64,000 nt of DNA from Aquatica leii (taxonomy: Eukaryota; Arthropoda; Insecta; Coleoptera; Lampyridae). The stretch covers positions 14,931,123 through 14,995,122 of the forward strand of contig CM069435.1 in NCBI GenBank assembly GCA_035610365.1. Direction: 5' to 3'. Below, in pieces: positions 45,640 through 57,609 of this stretch (positions are counted from its first letter, which is position 1; each line of letters begins with the position of its first letter). The notes under the pieces are model-generated. The model saw only the letters and a program-made list of their open reading frames with translations. It did not search any database and was not told where the DNA came from. The position numbers and the translations under genes are program-made.

Positions 45640-45900
45640 CAGATAACCGAGCCTCAATAGTTTTTAAGAATGCAATGAGTTCAAATTCTTGCTTTTGGGT
45701 AAACACAACTTTTTTTCTAACAGTTTTATCGATATGGTACTCAGGGGGTTCTTCCTTTTTACATATCTTTTAAGAGTAGTTTGAGGAACGTTGAATTAAT
45801 TAAAAGTTTTTTATAGCCTGATCGACTCAAGATAACCGCATCCGCAGCATTATTCATCGCCTTGGCCGTACTGCAAGCATCACTAACTACAGTTGTAATC
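45640..45900 (-). pseudogene. Fragment of a pogo/jerky-like transposase N-terminus
   Basis: The minus strand reads FNVPQTTLKRYVK and, after a one-base shift, KEEPPEYHIDKTVRKKVVFT and QEFELIAFLKTIEARLSG. This is the psq-type helix-turn-helix and the following DNA-binding region of pogo-like or jerky-like transposases, here from a different family than the one at 30572. It lies in reverse orientation within the gypsy copy. No terminal repeats could be found. Confidence 0.55.
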
Positions 45901-46229
45901 TAAACAAGTGTGCCTACGTTATCTTGATTACAAAATCATCATTATCAATTACAATCCAGGAGCAAAAAAATATGCAGCGGTAACTTCACACACCAAAAGG
46001 CAAAGAATTTAGATAAACATAGCTGCTTGCATTGAGCCGCACCAGACTAGTTTAGTTCTAATTGTTGCTGGTCGGCATCAGCACCTGTTTGAGTCTTAAA
46101 AGTAGCGATCTCTATTTTGCCTTGCTATTCAATTCCTCACCGGGTTTTCCCACGAGTAAAAAAAAAGGTAAACTTGAATGTCAACTCAGATTTAAACCTC
46201 AACTAAACCTAGCTGGCCTAAGTTAAAGC

Positions 46230-46635
46230 GTTGATCCAGCATTATTAGGATGTGTTTGCACTGGAGAGTGGTTCCGAAGAAAGAACTGGCGTAGTGAGGC
46301 ACAAAATTAATACCGGAGGCGCTCGGCCGAGACGACAAGATACACGTCGTCTTCCTTTGGCAAAATAATAAAAAACCAAACAAATAATTACGGATATAGA
46401 AAGAAAATGTGTGATTGAACCTTCAAATAGTTCATGGGCGCCCGTAGCGGTAATAGTAAAGAAGGTAGATCAACGAGGTATTTTGTAGACTACAGACAAC
46501 TTAACAAAGTGACTAAAAAGGACTGTTACTCTTTACCAAGAATTGAAGATACTTAGAGGCCCTGTCAGGATCCTAGTAGTTTTCCACGATGGATTTAAAG
46601 GGTGGTTACTGGTATGTAACATTAGAATCCAAGGA
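46230..46635 (+). pseudogene. Gypsy RT fragment
   Basis: The plus strand reads VFALESGSEERTGVV and TGGARPRRQDTRRLPL, then VIEPSNSSWAPVAVIVKKVD and, over shifts, DYRQLNKVTKKDCYSLPRIE and FSTMDLKGGYWYVTLE. These are the first RT boxes, including the catalytic Asp of FSTMDL. The frame ends where PLE sequence begins near 46651. Confidence 0.75.
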
Positions 46636-46650
46636 ACTTTAGTAAAAAGT

Positions 46651-46981
46651 GAGTGGGGTTGTGAGTTCGAAGAGCGTAAGTTTCCTCAGACAAAATAGAA
46701 TTGATTTTCGTAACATAATCAATTTGATTCAAAACTACAGTGGCGTTGCGTTTGTCGGCTGGAAGAACAATAATATCAGGGTTCTTACAAAGGCTTTTTA
46801 GAGCTGACTCTTCCGGCTTAGAAATGTCGGATTTAGGAATTTTAGATGATTCAAGGATTTTGCCAGTGTTAATATGAATGAGATCTGGAATTCCGGCCGT
46901 GGAAGCCTTCGCTATTATATTAACAATCTCTACGGGGAGAATATTTCTTCTAAAACCTTCGTATTTTCCAAAGTTAGTCAC
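46651..46981 (-). pseudogene. Inverted PLE fragment
   Basis: The minus frame, about 110 codons, reads TNFGKYEGFRRNILPVEIV, then KPEESALKSLCKNPDIIVLP and ADKRNATVVLNQIDYVTKIN. It is the region just upstream of the RT core. It differs from the plus copy mainly before EESALKS, so the two come from different PLE copies or one has been rearranged. It ends at the PT of HNPT near 46651. Confidence 0.72.
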
Positions 46982-48828
46982 AAACTCGTCAAACTTTTGT
47001 GCAATTTAACCTTTCTTAGTCGCTGTCGTGAACACAACATCATTCCTGCATTCGTCAAAATCAAGTTCTACATTCAGACACGTTCTTCTAAAAACATCCT
47101 ACACCGTGCTAGTCTAGCATTGATACGCGAACTGATTAAGCCAACTAGACGAGAGTTAGACACCATTTCGAAACAACTCTTTTATCTTCATCTTGAGTTG
47201 GCCAACACTCTATCCCCGGATGATTGGAAACTCTTCGACAACATTACTTACCAGCAGTCTGATACCACTCTACGACTAACCACTGAAGGTCATATCAAAA
47301 AGTTTCAATTATTGGAATTCAAGAATCGTAAAGTTTCATCCGCTACTAACTTCTTAAAGACGGTTGTCAATTTATCTAGTTTGGTCCTCACCTCAGAACA
47401 GGAATCGGTGCTCTCTAAGGGTTTGAATTTTGCGATTGCTCCCAAACGTATTCCTAAAGAAGATATTTTATGTGCTGTTGAGTCTTCGAAGAAAGACGTC
47501 GGAAGAGTCAGCTCTAAAAAGTCTTTGTAAGAACCTTAATTATATTGTTCTTCCAGCCGACAAAGGCAACGCCACTGTAGTTTTGAATCAAATTGATTAT
47601 GTTACGAAAATTAATTCTATTTTGTCTGAGGAAACTTACGTTCTTCTAACTCACAACCCCACTCCGAGGATTGAACGTGAGGTTAGCCAAATCATCAAAT
47701 CTTCCAATCTACCTCCTGAAACTAAACGTTGACTTACCCCATCAGATTCTAAACCATCTCGTCTATACGGACTTCCCAAAATTCACAAACAAGGTATTCC
47801 TTTTCGACCTATCGTCAGTACTATACCTATAAGCTAGCCAAGTTCTTGTCCAACATTTTTTGTGAGTTTACAGGTAAATTCTCTTCTCACATCCTCAACT
47901 CTTAGCATTTTATTCAACGTCTAGAAACTATGAAACTTGAACCCCAAGATCTTCTCGTGAGCTTTAATGTTACTTCACTTTTTACTAAAGTTCCTATTAA
48001 GGATTCGCTTATTATCATCAAACAGATTCTGTCTCAACATGGCAAGGACATGAGTTTGGTTCCTTTTATTGATAAGTGTTTATCCTCTACTTACTTCCAA
48101 TTTGATAACAAGTTTTACGAACAAGTTTCTGGTGTTGCTATGGGTTCTTCTCTATCAGCTGTTGTAGCTAACATTTTTATAGAATCCTTTGAAACGGTTG
48201 CTTTGGAATGATCAATATTAAAACCTAAAGTGTGGTTTAGGTATGTTGACGACACGTTTATTGTTTGGTCTCATGGTCATCTTAAATTGTATAAGTTTCT
48301 TGATCATCTTAACAATCAACACTTAGATATCAAATTTACTATGGAAATCAAAAGTAATGGTTCTCTTCCATTTCTTGACTTTCTTGTGACTCGTGAGCCT
48401 GACGGACTTTTGGGCCATTTTGTCTATCGCAAACCCACCCATACGAACAGATACCTTCATGCTTCGTCTCATCATCATCCTGCACAGAAACGTTCTGTTA
48501 TTGAATCTTTGGTTTATCGTGCCTTTTCTATTTGCCAACCTGAGAATCTAGACTCCGAACTCCGTCATCTTACTAGGACATTTCTATTCTCGAATTCTAC
48601 CCGAAATTGGCCTTTTTACCCTACATTCAAAAGGTTACAGATCAAATAGGGAAACTTTTTCGTAAGGATGGTATTAAACCCATATTCAACTCGACGGGCA
48701 AAATCTCTCAGATTCTTCCTTCTCTCAAAGAAAAATTTCCTACACTTTCATCTCAAGGTGTATACCAAATTTCTTGTTCATGTAGCTTAGTCTACATTGG
48801 TGAAACCGGTTGTTCCGTCATTACTCAC
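46970..48828 (+). pseudogene. PLE RT and truncated GIY-YIG nuclease
   Basis: The N-terminus reads KVSHKLVKLLCNLTFLSRCR and continues through LSKGLNFAIAPKRIPKEDIL. RT boxes are LPADKGNATVV, YGLPKIHKQGIPFRPIVS, LLVSFNVTSLFTKVP (the first catalytic Asp is Asn), AMGSSLSAVVANIFIE and FRYVDDTFIVWSHG with intact DD near 48245. VYRKPTHTNRYLHASSHH and a connector follow. The nuclease starts VYQISCSCSLVYIGETGCS and is cut off near 48825, so its Arg and Glu boxes are missing. Four or more shifts and stops break the frame. The PLE RT is distinct from the LTR and LINE types nearby. Confidence 0.8.
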
Positions 48829-48835
48829 TAAACAC

Positions 48836-49230
48836 CATCCTCAGTAATGCTCAATTGCGCGACAGCATTGCGGCCTTCAATTTGAACAAATACCAAAAGA
48901 CATTGCTGAAAAAGACTATGTCAGCTAGATGATAAAGAAGCTAGACGAAGTACATGAGGCGGTCCGTAAAAACACGTAAATTGCCAGCGACAAAATAAAG
49001 ACCACATATGACGTCAAGGCACAAAACGGTCAGTGTTCAGCTTCAGCAACAAAGCGTTAAACTATGTTATTTGACAAACATCTATTAAGATAACTTATGA
49101 AAGCTGAACAAAAATGGCACCGAGCACAACATTATCAAACTGGTGATATTCGACCAAGCAGAGCAAAAACCAGAATACCTTTGTAACGTATCCCACCTAA
49201 CCACGAGTTGAATATATGAACCTCAACGTC
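48836..49230 (+). pseudogene. Gypsy integrase C-terminus
   Basis: The plus strand reads KKLDEVHEAVRKNT and IASDKIKTTYDVKAQNGQ, the helix after the integrase core in gypsy elements of this type, then the later words HYQTGDIRPSRAKTRIP. The same words occur on the minus strand at 59700-59975. The reading stops near 49230 and no LTR follows. Confidence 0.7.
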
Positions 49231-50860
49231 AGCAACAAAATACGTTTTGTATGTAAGTTTTTGGTTTGGTATAGTAATTTATTAGAAGTTTATCAAGAGA
49301 TACATTACTTTTTGGTTGCATAGAGCTAAATACAACAAAAATAATACTAACACAAAATGGCGAACCAGTTTTGCAACTGTGCAAAAAACTGTAATTTGGA
49401 CAATAACATGTTATAAACTTAGCAGCATTATTTTTAGGGAATAGTAGTTACGTTTATTGAACGTCATTGGTCACTTATGGTTGCTTGCGAAGGCAAGTCA
49501 ACTATGACTTTGAAAGAGACGAGGAGAGGCTTTAGTCTGAATTCGTTGATCCAAGGAATAGAAAAGGTTGTAATACAGAACAACTTTTTTTACAATCTTT
49601 CTAGTCAAATATAAAATAGTAGCAGTTAAATTTTAACTTAATGTTAATGCAGGTTTATCTGAACATGAAACATGAAAATCTAAGTTGTACTCCATAAAAT
49701 TTTCAAACCTCAGTTAATTGTCAAACATATTTTGATTGCATTTAATGATTCATGTATTGAAATTGTACAAATATAATTAAGAAAACGCAATAATTATTAG
49801 TAAACAAAAAAACTTTATAGTGTTTAAGTTAGATGAATGTATTATATTCACCACATAAAAATTGTAGTTTAATTCGATCACGTTGGCGTTGATAACATTT
49901 AATGCATCAAATAGGAAACAATTGCAACCCTGATCTTTTAGTAGTCGACGCGTTGATGCTTGCGTGCGTGATTAATTGACTTTCGCGAATTTCTTGTTCA
50001 AGTTAAATTTATCAAAACTGTTGCGTTGATATAATTGTAATAAAATAAAGTGCGGATTATGATTATGTGAGGTGTCTAATACCAAGAAACATTTTTGGCA
50101 GCTTTGGAATTATTACCTACAATCGAGCGGCGCATCATAAGGTAAGCTTAATGTTTAACATAATTCTGAATTAAAACATACATACTACATAAACAGAACG
50201 ATATTTTGTAAGATAACAGACTTTTGGATTAGAATAAAATGTTCAAATTTTCAAGATTGTTGCATGACGCCGATGCGAATGTTTTTAGCACTAGTCTAGG
50301 CCTACTAAATTTTGCTGATAAATGCAATGTATTTGACACACTTTAATTACGTTTATCTTTGTTCCAAATGAAGCTTGTAATAGACCGATTTTAATTATTC
50401 CGTGTTCATAATGTAATTCTTTAATCGCAAAGTTAATCTTAGTCTGACTACGTTTTTGGTAGTTTTTGAATTGATACAATAAACCTCTAGTTAGCCTTTA
50501 TTTCACCTGTAGCATCAGTAACAATATTTATACACCAGTCCAGGTTTTTTCTTCGGAAGGAAATTTAAAAATAATCGATTACCTTTGCTGACTAAAGAAG
50601 GTTGAGGTAATATTGACTCAAATGCCACGTAAGAAATGTCATTCTCATTGAGTCTAAATAGCATAGAGTTTTTATCAATAATATTTAGCTTTGACTGCAC
50701 CATCATCTTCAATATCGGTTACGCATACTGCAACATATCTATAGGAAGACTTATTTTTCTTCTCTCATTGAATTCTACTAAAACATATTTCAGTCTTTAT
50801 TTTCGAAGGAGTTATTGAATCTTCAAGATTTTGTTGAGGCATGCTGCAGTTTTTTTCATT
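49230..50860. other. No gene recognised
   Basis: AT-rich sequence between gypsy and the next jockey-like element. Part of it could be a diverged gypsy 3' untranslated region or LTR, but I find none of the LTR words seen at 33800 or 57185. All open frames are short and lack domains. Confidence 0.4.
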
Positions 50861-50879
50861 TTCGGACTCATCAAATTCA

Positions 50880-53369
50880 CTATAGATATACTCATATCTG
50901 GAGCCGGTCTGTTCGGAAGAACCATGAGGCGTCTGCGATCATTCAGAGCATCTTATTTTGGAATATTTTAATTCGGGTGGTGTGGGTTTTGGCAACGTAG
51001 AACCATACTGAGGCTGCGTAGGTCATGGAAGGGCGGATGATTATCTTGTAGATGAGAAGCTTGTTGTCGATGTCGAGGCGGCTGTTGCGGCACAACATGG
51101 GGTATAATTTTACCAACAGGCCGTTGGAAGAGGCCAGCTTCTGGGTGATGTGGGACTTCCAGAGAAGTTTTTTGTCTAGGGTGAGACCGAGGTATTTAGT
51201 GGGTAGACGACCCAGAGGACGTCGTTGCCTTTGATGTGGAGGCGGCGTGTGGGAGCGATGTTCCTTCGGTTGAAGAGGATGGCGGCGCTTTTGGTGGGAT
51301 TGACTTCTATTCTCCAGTCGTCGTACCAGTTGTCTAGTGACGTGAGGGCCATTTGAAGATTTCTCTCGGCTTGAGCGGGTGAGCGGGATGTTGCCAAAAC
51401 GGCGATGTCGTCGGCGTAGATTGTGTAAGTGAGTCCGTTGATTTTTGGGACGTCTGCCGTGAAAATGTTGTATAAGAGTGGGGATAGCGTTGATTCTTGA
51501 GGGACGCCGGCTTCTATGTGTCGTGGAATGGACTTGGCGGTGAAAAGTTTGATCGCAAACGAGCGTCGACTTAGGAAGGATCCCATCACTTGGACCATTG
51601 AGTGGTTGATGCCTAGACCATACATCTTGTAAAGTAGCCCGCGATGCCAGACTTTGTCGAATGCTTTCTCGATGTCGAGAAAGACGGCGCGGTGGTTGAA
51701 ACCGTCGGTGATCTGTTCAACGACGCGTAAGGCTTGATGGACAGTGGAGTGTTTCTTGCGAAAACCGAACTGTTCTTGGGGAATGATTTGGTTGGTATCG
51801 GCCTGTTCCTGTAATCTAGTGAGAATTATTCGTTCCAATAACTTACCCAGCGTCGGAAGTAAGCTGATTGGACGGTAGTTTTGGGGCATGACGTGATCCT
51901 TTCCTGGTTTGGGGATTAATATGACGTCCGCAGTTTTCCATTGACGTGGAAAGTGTCGAAGTCGTAGACATGCGTTGAAAATTGCAGTTAGGGTGGCTAT
52001 ACCTTTTTTGGGAAGAAGTTTGAGGGCTTTGTTGGAAATGCCGTCGTTCCCGGGAGCTTTGCGCGGTTTGAGATTTTTAATCACCTCTTCGATTTTCTTC
52101 GGAGTGGTGTGCCTGATGGGCTTGTTTGGGTTGGCCGTCAGGATGCTTCTGACTTCGCGGTGAATGGCGTTCGTGCGACGGAAGTCTTCGTCGTCTGGAT
52201 GATTTGTTCTGAATTGGAGTTTGAGCGTGTCGGCGAAAGCTTCGGCTTTGTGTAAGTCGGTGTAGACTAGACCTCGGGGATCGTGAATGGCGGGCATGGG
52301 TGGCTTGGGTGGTCCTGTTTTTTAGAATGTTGGCCATTTGCCACACGCTGTTATCTTGTGCATTTAGGGACTGGAGTTTGTCGCTGAAGAGAAGATTTCG
52401 ATGTTGCTTGATTTGTGTTCGAATCGCGGTTTGAGCTGCGTTGAGCGCTCTTTTGTCATCTGGGTGGCGGGTGCGTTGCCATTTCGTGATAGATTTAGCG
52501 GCTTTTGTGATGCATCTTTTGATAAGTTCGGTAAAATTGTCAACCGCGATTTGGAGTTGTGGGACGTTTTCCATAATCGGAACTTTCGTAATAAGTCTGC
52601 TGGCCTCGAATTGGAAGGATGGCCACAAGGTAATGTTCTTTTCGAACTGGAGATTGTCGTTGTCAGCTTGATCACCGAGTTGTAGAAGCACGAGCTCGTG
52701 GTCAGAACGGAGGTCAGTAACGGTTGTTAGATCGTGAAGTAACCTAACGTTGTTGAAAATTGCTACGTCGATAACGTCTAGAAGTCCGTTGTGAGGATAG
52801 ATGGTGGGTTCGTAGGGTCCGTCTACGACAAAATTTCGGATGCTGGCGAGGTCATGTAGGAGTCGACCATTGCGGTTTGTTTTTCTGCTGTGCCAGTCTG
52901 GATGTATCGCGTTGAGATCTCCTGCGAGAATAGTGGGAGTTCTGGCGTTAAAAATCGCGTCTAAATCTGCTGGTAAGACGTCTTTGGTTGGCGGAATGTA
53001 GGCAGCGCAAAGAACAATGTCTCCGTTGGCTGCCGTGGTAATGACAATTTGGGTAACTTCTAAATTTTGGAGTTGTGGCGTCGGCACGTGGTGATGAGAG
53101 ATGGACCGTTTGGCGTAAACGGCCGTACCACCTCCACGACCTGTTGTTCGGTTTGTATTGTACAAGGTGTAATTCCGGATATTGGGGTTGTCACAGTTCC
53201 GAAGATGAGTTTCGGAAACGACAGCGACGTCGATGTTGCGGCGATGGAGGAATTCTTGAAATTTGAGCTTTTTGTTTAGGAGACTGTTGGCGTTCCAAAT
53301 CGCGATGACAACGGAGTTCGGTTTTCTTTTCTGTGCTGCCATTTTACTGGTTTCGAGAGCGGAGTTCAA
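50880..53369 (-). pseudogene. Jockey-like ORF2 (endonuclease and RT), two frameshifts
   Basis: From the minus-strand start at 53369 the frame is open for over 1 kb. The endonuclease is complete: VVIAIWNANSLLNKK, VAVVSETHLRN, AGDLNAIHPDW, LLDVIDVAIFN and RSDHELVLLQL, all catalytic residues present. After a shift near 52300 RT follows with RKAPGNDGISNKALKLLPK, NYRPISLLPTLGKLLER, AVFLDIEKAFDKVWHRG, AGVPQESTLSPLLYN and YADDIAVLATS near 51425. Another shift near 51200 leads to KYLGLTLDKKLLWKSHI and IDNKLLIYKIIIRPSMTYA to about 50900. With only two shifts it is the best-kept RT in the window. The C-terminus is not clearly defined. Confidence 0.85.
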
Positions 53370-53550
53370 TGAGGTATTCCCTGATGAGGCGGCTTTCTTC
53401 TCTGGTTACTTCCGTTTGGACGTATCGCTGCTTCTTCGTCTGGGACTGTTCGGTGGACATGGGTGGCGTGGGAACGGTGCACTCGACTGGTGTCGTCACC
53501 TGGGCAAACGAGGCCTGGCTGGATCGCGAGGGGACGCTGAAATAAAAGGG

Positions 53551-55039
53551 TTAGTACGACTGTTGATAATCGTGATAAACGTGTTGCCTTGGGTGGGCTG
53601 GGCATCCCTTGTAGTTGGCCGGATGGTCGTTTTTATAGTTGCAGCACGTAGCGGGGCGATCTTCGCATTTCTTCGGGCATTGGTAACTGAAGTAACACTC
53701 CAGGCACTTCACGCATCGTGGGGTTCCTCGACATCTCCTGGCGGAATGTCCAAATCGCTGGCACCTGTAGCACTGCCCGATGTCGCCTCTGGGGTGCGGA
53801 CTTTCAACGCGGATTTCGACGACTCCGATATCAGTGATATCGAATGTCGTCTTAGCCTGCGGGGTTCTTCTTACCTGGACTAGAAGCAACGGCGTTGGTC
53901 GCTTGGACCGTCCTAAGATCATCCGCGTGATCTTGATGACTTCCATACCTTTGCGACGAAGGTAGGTGGCGGGGGCATCGATCGAAAGTCGCAGTTAGGC
54001 ATCCCTCGGATCACGGCCTTCAGCGGTTAGTCTCCCTTCAACTGAAATGAGTGGAAGTCTTGACGGGTTTCTTCTAGAACGTGCGTCGCTATAAGGAAGT
54101 TTTCGAGCGTGGAGACGTGGATGGCGACTCTATTCCGCGTTGTCTTTGCTCTAGAAACATCAATATTGTTTTCCTGCAAGGTCTGCATCGCTTTACCGTA
54201 GTCCTTCTGGTTATGAAGGACGATTGGCGGGATTCTCTCTTTGCTGGTCGTCTCGAGGGTGTTGGCATCTTCGCGCGGCTCTCTAGCAGCTAGACGCTTC
54301 CTCTTGTTGGACGTCAAGGTTCATTCTTCGTCCATGGGTTCTTCAATCTTGGTGGTGGACGCGGTGTTGGGTACAGCAACAAGCTGATCGGTGGACGTGG
54401 CGGCAAGCTCGGCGATGACAGAAGCGGCAGACGGCGCGGTGGCAGCACGCTCAGTATGTGAAATATTTTTGTCACAATATTTTTGTCTGCTTTCAAACTT
54501 TTCAACGCTGTCTCTTTTTTCTTGGAAATATTGCGTTTGGGTATTTTTGCTTTCTTCAATGGTTTGTATACTTTCTTTGCTTTAATGCTTGGAGTTTCCT
54601 TTATGGCTACTTCTACCTCTAATCATTTTCTCTGTTGAAATTTTTTTCAATGCAATTACGTAGATCACGCCTAAGCGTTTTTCAGCTTTTTGGTTTGTTT
54701 TTGGTATGCTTTTCTTTTATATTTGCATACTTTTTCATTTCAGTTGGTCCACTCGTTTTCGGAGTAAGGCTTCTTCTGTTTTTTCAGAATCTTTTTAGCT
54801 GTCTATGCTGTTATATGATGTTTCATCATCATCTCGTCATTGACGTAGAAATGTTTTTGATCCATACCCATTTTCTCTGTGACGATCTTGTTCTTTTCTA
54901 TCTCTATGACTTCTCTGATTACTTTCTTTCTGTAGTTCTTGGTGGTTGTCAAAATCCACTTTATTTTCCATTGCATGTGTGTGTTTTGTGACTGCCAATT
55001 ATCCAATTTTTTTGAATGTCTCGTCTCTGTCGTGTTCAT
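53551..55039 (-). pseudogene. Jockey-like ORF1 with zinc knuckles, broken
   Basis: The N-terminal part (55039-54320) is basic and Lys/Ser-rich with several shifts. From 54317 the reading is SNKRKRLAAREPREDANTLE, IPPIVLHNQKDYGKAMQTLQ and RVAIHVSTLENFLIATHVLE, the pre-knuckle domain of these proteins. After a stop and a shift near 53950 comes MEVIKITRMILGRSKRPTPL and then three knuckles: CYRCQRFGHSARRC, CVKCLECYFSYQC (with Tyr where His is usual) and CCNYKNDHPANYKGC (second Cys changed). It ends near 53551. Confidence 0.75.
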
Positions 55040-55044
55040 TAATT

Positions 55045-57184
55045 TGTTTTTTCACTGTGTTTTCTCTTTGTTCGACATAGCACTCTCTGCACTCGCATGT
55101 TATCTTATGCAGACGAGACATATGTAAAGAGTACGCCGAGTAATGTAGAATCAGTTCAGTCATCCTGAACAAGTTGGCAGTATGAACAGCGAAACGTCGA
55201 ACCCAACTTTTGACAGATGACGCAATCAGGAAAAAAATAGTAATAGTGACAACGACCGTAAAAACCTACGCAGTCTTAACACTCAAATTAAATTTCTTTT
55301 AATGTTTTGACAATGACTTAATTTAATTCTGATGTATTTTGATTTCAATTTTAATTTTGTTATTAATGGTTTTAACAAAAAATTAACTACACTTAAATGA
55401 CAAGAAACATTAAAACGTAACCGTCTTCATTTAAATCGAATTAGATTTTCAATTTATTTTGTAGAAAATTTTTGACTAGAACTTGCGACGTAATTAAAAT
55501 TAATCTAACGTTCGATGAATGAAAAACTAATTTGCATGGAAAAACTCGGTCTAATTGAAATTTAAGTATCAAATTAACAAAATGACATCGTCGAATTGTC
55601 TTAAACTAAGATAACTACCTTTAATTAAGATTAAAATAATATCTTGGAAAAAGGAACAAAAGTAAAAGAGTTTTATGGTTATGCTGTAATTGTGTTTTAA
55701 TCGTACCAGTCGCTTTCAATTAGTATTCGACTGAAAACGCTTCTTTTTAGACTAAAACTGAAAGCTTAATATTCTAATTCTGAATTATTGACTTTGATTA
55801 CATAAATTATCAATCAACGGATATATAAATAAACAGAACTAGAAATAAACGAAAAAATGTTTATTTCAGTACACTTGACTTAGAAAAGAGATTTTTTTGA
55901 TTACGTTAGCGACGCAAAGTAGAAGAATTTAACATCAGTTATTCTTTGTAGTTGCACTTCTGTAAACTAAATTCAATTGAATTCGTCTACTTTCGTAAAT
56001 ATTTATTGCACTTTAGAAGTTTTACTTTAAAGCTTTGTTTTACATTATTAGCATTTCAGAATCTATTTTTTTCTGATTGTCGATTCTGTTTCCAAATTAC
56101 GTATAATTTGCTGTTTAATGAATCGAAACTTTTTAATTACTTATTACTAATTCAACGTATCGATTTCTGATAATTATTCTTTTTGATACTGTTAGTCTTA
56201 ATATTTTAATGTGATGTGAATTTTACACAATTAAAAGCATGGAAAAATTTATGCATGTTTTGTGATATAGATTTCCTCTGACAAAAGCTCAATTAAGCTT
56301 AGATTAGAATGAAATGATGATTTTATTTAAACTAAGTCTTTAACAAATCTGCAAAAGGTAATAACTATGAAAAACAGTTAGTACTTCTTCACAATTGTGT
56401 ATGAAGCAGTTGGCGAAAATAGAGTAACACAAGCTAACATATATTTTTATGTTAAAAAGAAAATATAAATTGCGGCAACGTGTTCAGACTACAACAATAA
56501 ATTACATTTTAGAAGAATGAACTAGCATAACGTTTAAATTTAAAAATCAATATGTAATTGGATTTGCTCCAAGATATTTGAATTGCGTTACATATTTCTA
56601 ACAATACAAAGTATCGGTTACTATAAACGTATCATCGTATGTATTGTTAAAAATATCAAAATTAGAACGTGTATCAAAAAATTTGATTACTTACTCGAAA
56701 TTTAATCTTATAAATACAAAAAAAATTTCTTAAAGAATTATTTCATCTCATCCAAGCCAACAACGTGAAATAGCATTTGGAGAAATTTATAATGACTTTG
56801 TTAACAACTTAGTTAGTAAACAAAGAACTTTTATTAGCTTTTAACAAAGTTATATACATTTTTTCTTAGCTTCGTTTGAAATTGTAGAAACTACGTTTGT
56901 ATTTTCGTATTCAAAATGAAGTAAGAATCTAAACAAATACTTATTTAAATTTCGATAACTAAATTTAAGCTAATTTCAAATTAACAAGAACTGGTAATTT
57001 TAAAAAAAATGGTAAACCCAATGATGCAATGTGGATATTATGACTTGCAAATGATGTATTAATAATTATTTACATACTTTAATATTTTTTCTTAAACATC
57101 ATTAAAGTATTTTGAAATTATGCGAGGGTTAAATAGGATTAAAATAAAGAACAAACACAGATTAATAGTTGAAAATAAACGTAC
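55045..57184. other. No gene recognised
   Basis: AT-rich throughout. A GC-richer word around 55130-55215 ends in gcgaaacgtcg, which resembles terminal sequences of Penelope-like elements, but no coding part is nearby. Open frames are short and lack domains. Confidence 0.4.
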
Positions 57185-57604
57185 TGTTACGAATTTTATT
57201 AAAACTAATTTATTTATACTACTAAAAATATGTACACGTTTACTATTATTAACCGAACTAATTAAATCTAAGGATATTTAATAAAAACACTTACACTAAT
57301 TTATATATAGCGTTATCACTGCCGCGAAGATAAGATAAAGTCCGCGGATAACTTCACACACTTGTTTAACATTTATTGTTTACGTTAAAGTCACGTACCA
57401 GGTTATTTATCTCACACGCGTTAATCACTTATTTATTTACACTTGAGTAATCTTCTTAACACTGCCGTCTTCGAATTACTGGAAATAACCTCTGATTTGT
57501 TTGCGCCACATTTATATATTTTGGAAATCCTTCTCGAATGTTCAATATCTTTCGGTATACGTTCTGGAAAGGTACAAAAACCTCGCGAAGGCACGAACGT
57601 GTCA
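57185..57604 (-). repeat. Solo gypsy LTR with 4-bp target duplication
   Basis: On the minus strand it runs from TGACACGTTCGTGCC to AAAATTCGTAACA. Flanks are the perfect 4-bp duplication gtac (57181-57184 and 57605-57608). Similarity to 33800-34264 covers the whole length, so the two mark separate insertions of one family followed by LTR-LTR recombination. Confidence 0.85.
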
Positions 57605-57609
57605 GTACA

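Larger units (their letters stand above)
46651..48828. mobile_element. Head-to-head pair of Penelope-like copies inside gypsy
   Basis: 46651-46970 is a minus-strand PLE piece and 46970-48828 a plus-strand PLE with RT and the start of GIY-YIG. They share the segment that reads ADKRNATVVLNQIDYVTK on the minus strand and ADKGNATVVLNQIDYVTK on the plus. Gypsy RT lies on the left and gypsy integrase on the right, so the pair inserted into gypsy. Inverted partial copies joined to a main copy are a known habit of PLEs. Confidence 0.75.
44975..49230 (+). mobile_element. Second gypsy element, 5'-truncated, interrupted by PLE copies
   Basis: Gypsy sequence begins abruptly after BEL integrase at 44975. 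In order it has a duplicated gag-protease junction segment, protease, a stray pogo-like fragment (minus), RT (46230-46635), then the PLE pair (46651-48828), then the integrase C-terminus (48836-49060). A large part of RT, RNase H and integrase core is missing. It resembles the gypsy copy at 38.5 kb at about 90% or better in the shared segment. No LTR is recognisable at either end. Confidence 0.7.
50870..55040 (-). mobile_element. Second jockey-like non-LTR element, minus strand
   Basis: Reading on the minus strand, ORF1 runs from about 55040 to 53551, ORF2 from 53369 to about 50900. The order, the three-knuckle ORF1 and the APE endonuclease with RT are those of jockey-like elements, but the sequence differs clearly from the copy at 6357. 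ORF2 is GC-richer than the surroundings and well kept. Neither a poly(A) tail nor a target duplication could be fixed. Confidence 0.8.

Noticed and set aside
53263..53883. 206-codon plus-strand frame
   Set aside because: It is the shadow of the minus-strand jockey-like ORF1/ORF2 junction, whose zinc knuckles and endonuclease words give the real reading.
54635..54991. 118-codon Phe- and Leu-rich frame that looks like a membrane protein on the plus strand
   Set aside because: It is the antisense of the Lys-rich jockey-like ORF1, which gives Phe- and Leu-rich codons on the opposite strand.
55150..55215. CCTGAACA ... GCGAAACGTCG resembles a PLE hammerhead
   Set aside because: The CTGANGA box has C in place of the essential G, and no stem II pairs between the two boxes.
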